Assembly: GCA_004554205.1 (NCBI GenBank)
Contig: SFNH01000048.1
Span: 1-14,459 of the forward strand
Reading direction: 5' to 3'
Source: Clostridium sp.
Lineage (GTDB): Bacteria > Bacillota > Clostridia > Lachnospirales > Lachnospiraceae
Length of the DNA: 14,459 bases
The position numbers were made by a program, and so were the translations under genes. The notes below the pieces were generated by a model. It was not told the DNA's origin. It saw nothing but the letters and a program-made list of their open reading frames with translations, and ran no database searches. This document shows positions 14,342 through 14,459 of this stretch, one piece after another; positions within the stretch are counted from its first letter, which is position 1; each line of letters opens with the position of its first letter.

Positions 14342-14401
14342 TAACAGTTCTGCCATACGGCTCACCTCGGTCGCAAGCGACGTTTTCGCATTTATTCGGT
14401 C
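14342..14401. repeat. Short repeat-family copy at the right edge
   Basis: TAACAGTTC (14342-14350) is followed by TGCCATACGG, then a CTCGGTCGCAAGC stretch, and ends near TTTATTCGGTC. The order TAACAGTTC, CTCGGTC, TTNTTCGGTC matches the element at 7145-7211 read on its minus strand. The remaining bases to 14459 show no gene or other feature that I can support. Confidence 0.4.
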
Positions 14402-14459
14402 TCTGGATGCAATGTTTTCTCTCTCAGGCCCGGTGACAATATTACTGTGAAACAAAACT

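Overview
The window looks like chromosomal DNA of a moderately GC-rich anaerobic Firmicute. My best guess is the family Lachnospiraceae (Clostridium cluster XIVa). Reasons: a YerC/YecD TrpR-related regulator, a DUF1836 gene, DegV, an Na/Pi cotransporter with a PhoU tail, a class I gap-pgk-tpiA operon, a CIRCE heat-shock operator, strong AGGAGG-type ribosome binding sites and sigma-A promoters. The species is not determined. No tRNA, rRNA, CRISPR array, integrase or transposase gene is visible.

Layout. Bases 1-330 (-): 5' part of a CapA-type lipoprotein gene that runs off the left edge; it uses a GTG start. 331-617: promoters and a short repeat element. 618-1179 (+): a DUF1836 gene broken by an internal frame-shifting deletion. 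1223-1528 (-): yerC-like regulator with a trp-operator-like palindrome in its promoter. About 1600-2090: gene-free, hairpin-rich composite repeat. 2142-3137 (+): substrate-binding lipoprotein with no transporter partners nearby. 3157-4410 (-): D,D-carboxypeptidase, divergent from 4535-5992 (+): membrane-anchored polysaccharide deacetylase. 5990-6140: element with perfect 17-bp inverted ends. 6145-6993 (-): DegV protein. 7112-7212: another repeat element. 7215-9215 (-): htpG behind a CIRCE operator and a near-consensus promoter. 9338-12444 (-): gap-pgk-tpiA glycolytic operon. 12550-14223 (-): Na/Pi cotransporter. 14342-14401: another repeat copy at the right edge.

How it fits together. gap-pgk-tpiA is one transcription unit for lower glycolysis, with a leaky hairpin after gap. 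A second hairpin after tpiA is also the CIRCE operator of htpG, so the end of the glycolytic operon and heat-shock control of htpG share one DNA element. Three exported proteins (CapA-like, D,D-carboxypeptidase, deacetylase) concern the cell envelope but are not co-transcribed. Convergent gene pairs are separated by compact bidirectional terminators, mostly built on an AAAAAGCGCT/AGCGCTTTTT stem that overlaps a stop codon.

The least explained structure is a dispersed intergenic repeat family. Its signature TAACAGTTC (or its complement) occurs six times exactly, with two variants, all between genes or at their edges. It occurs together with the modules CGACCGAACAAAAGAG and AGCGCGCGGACCGAG. I see no wholly new gene system; the coding content is mostly core metabolism and envelope functions.
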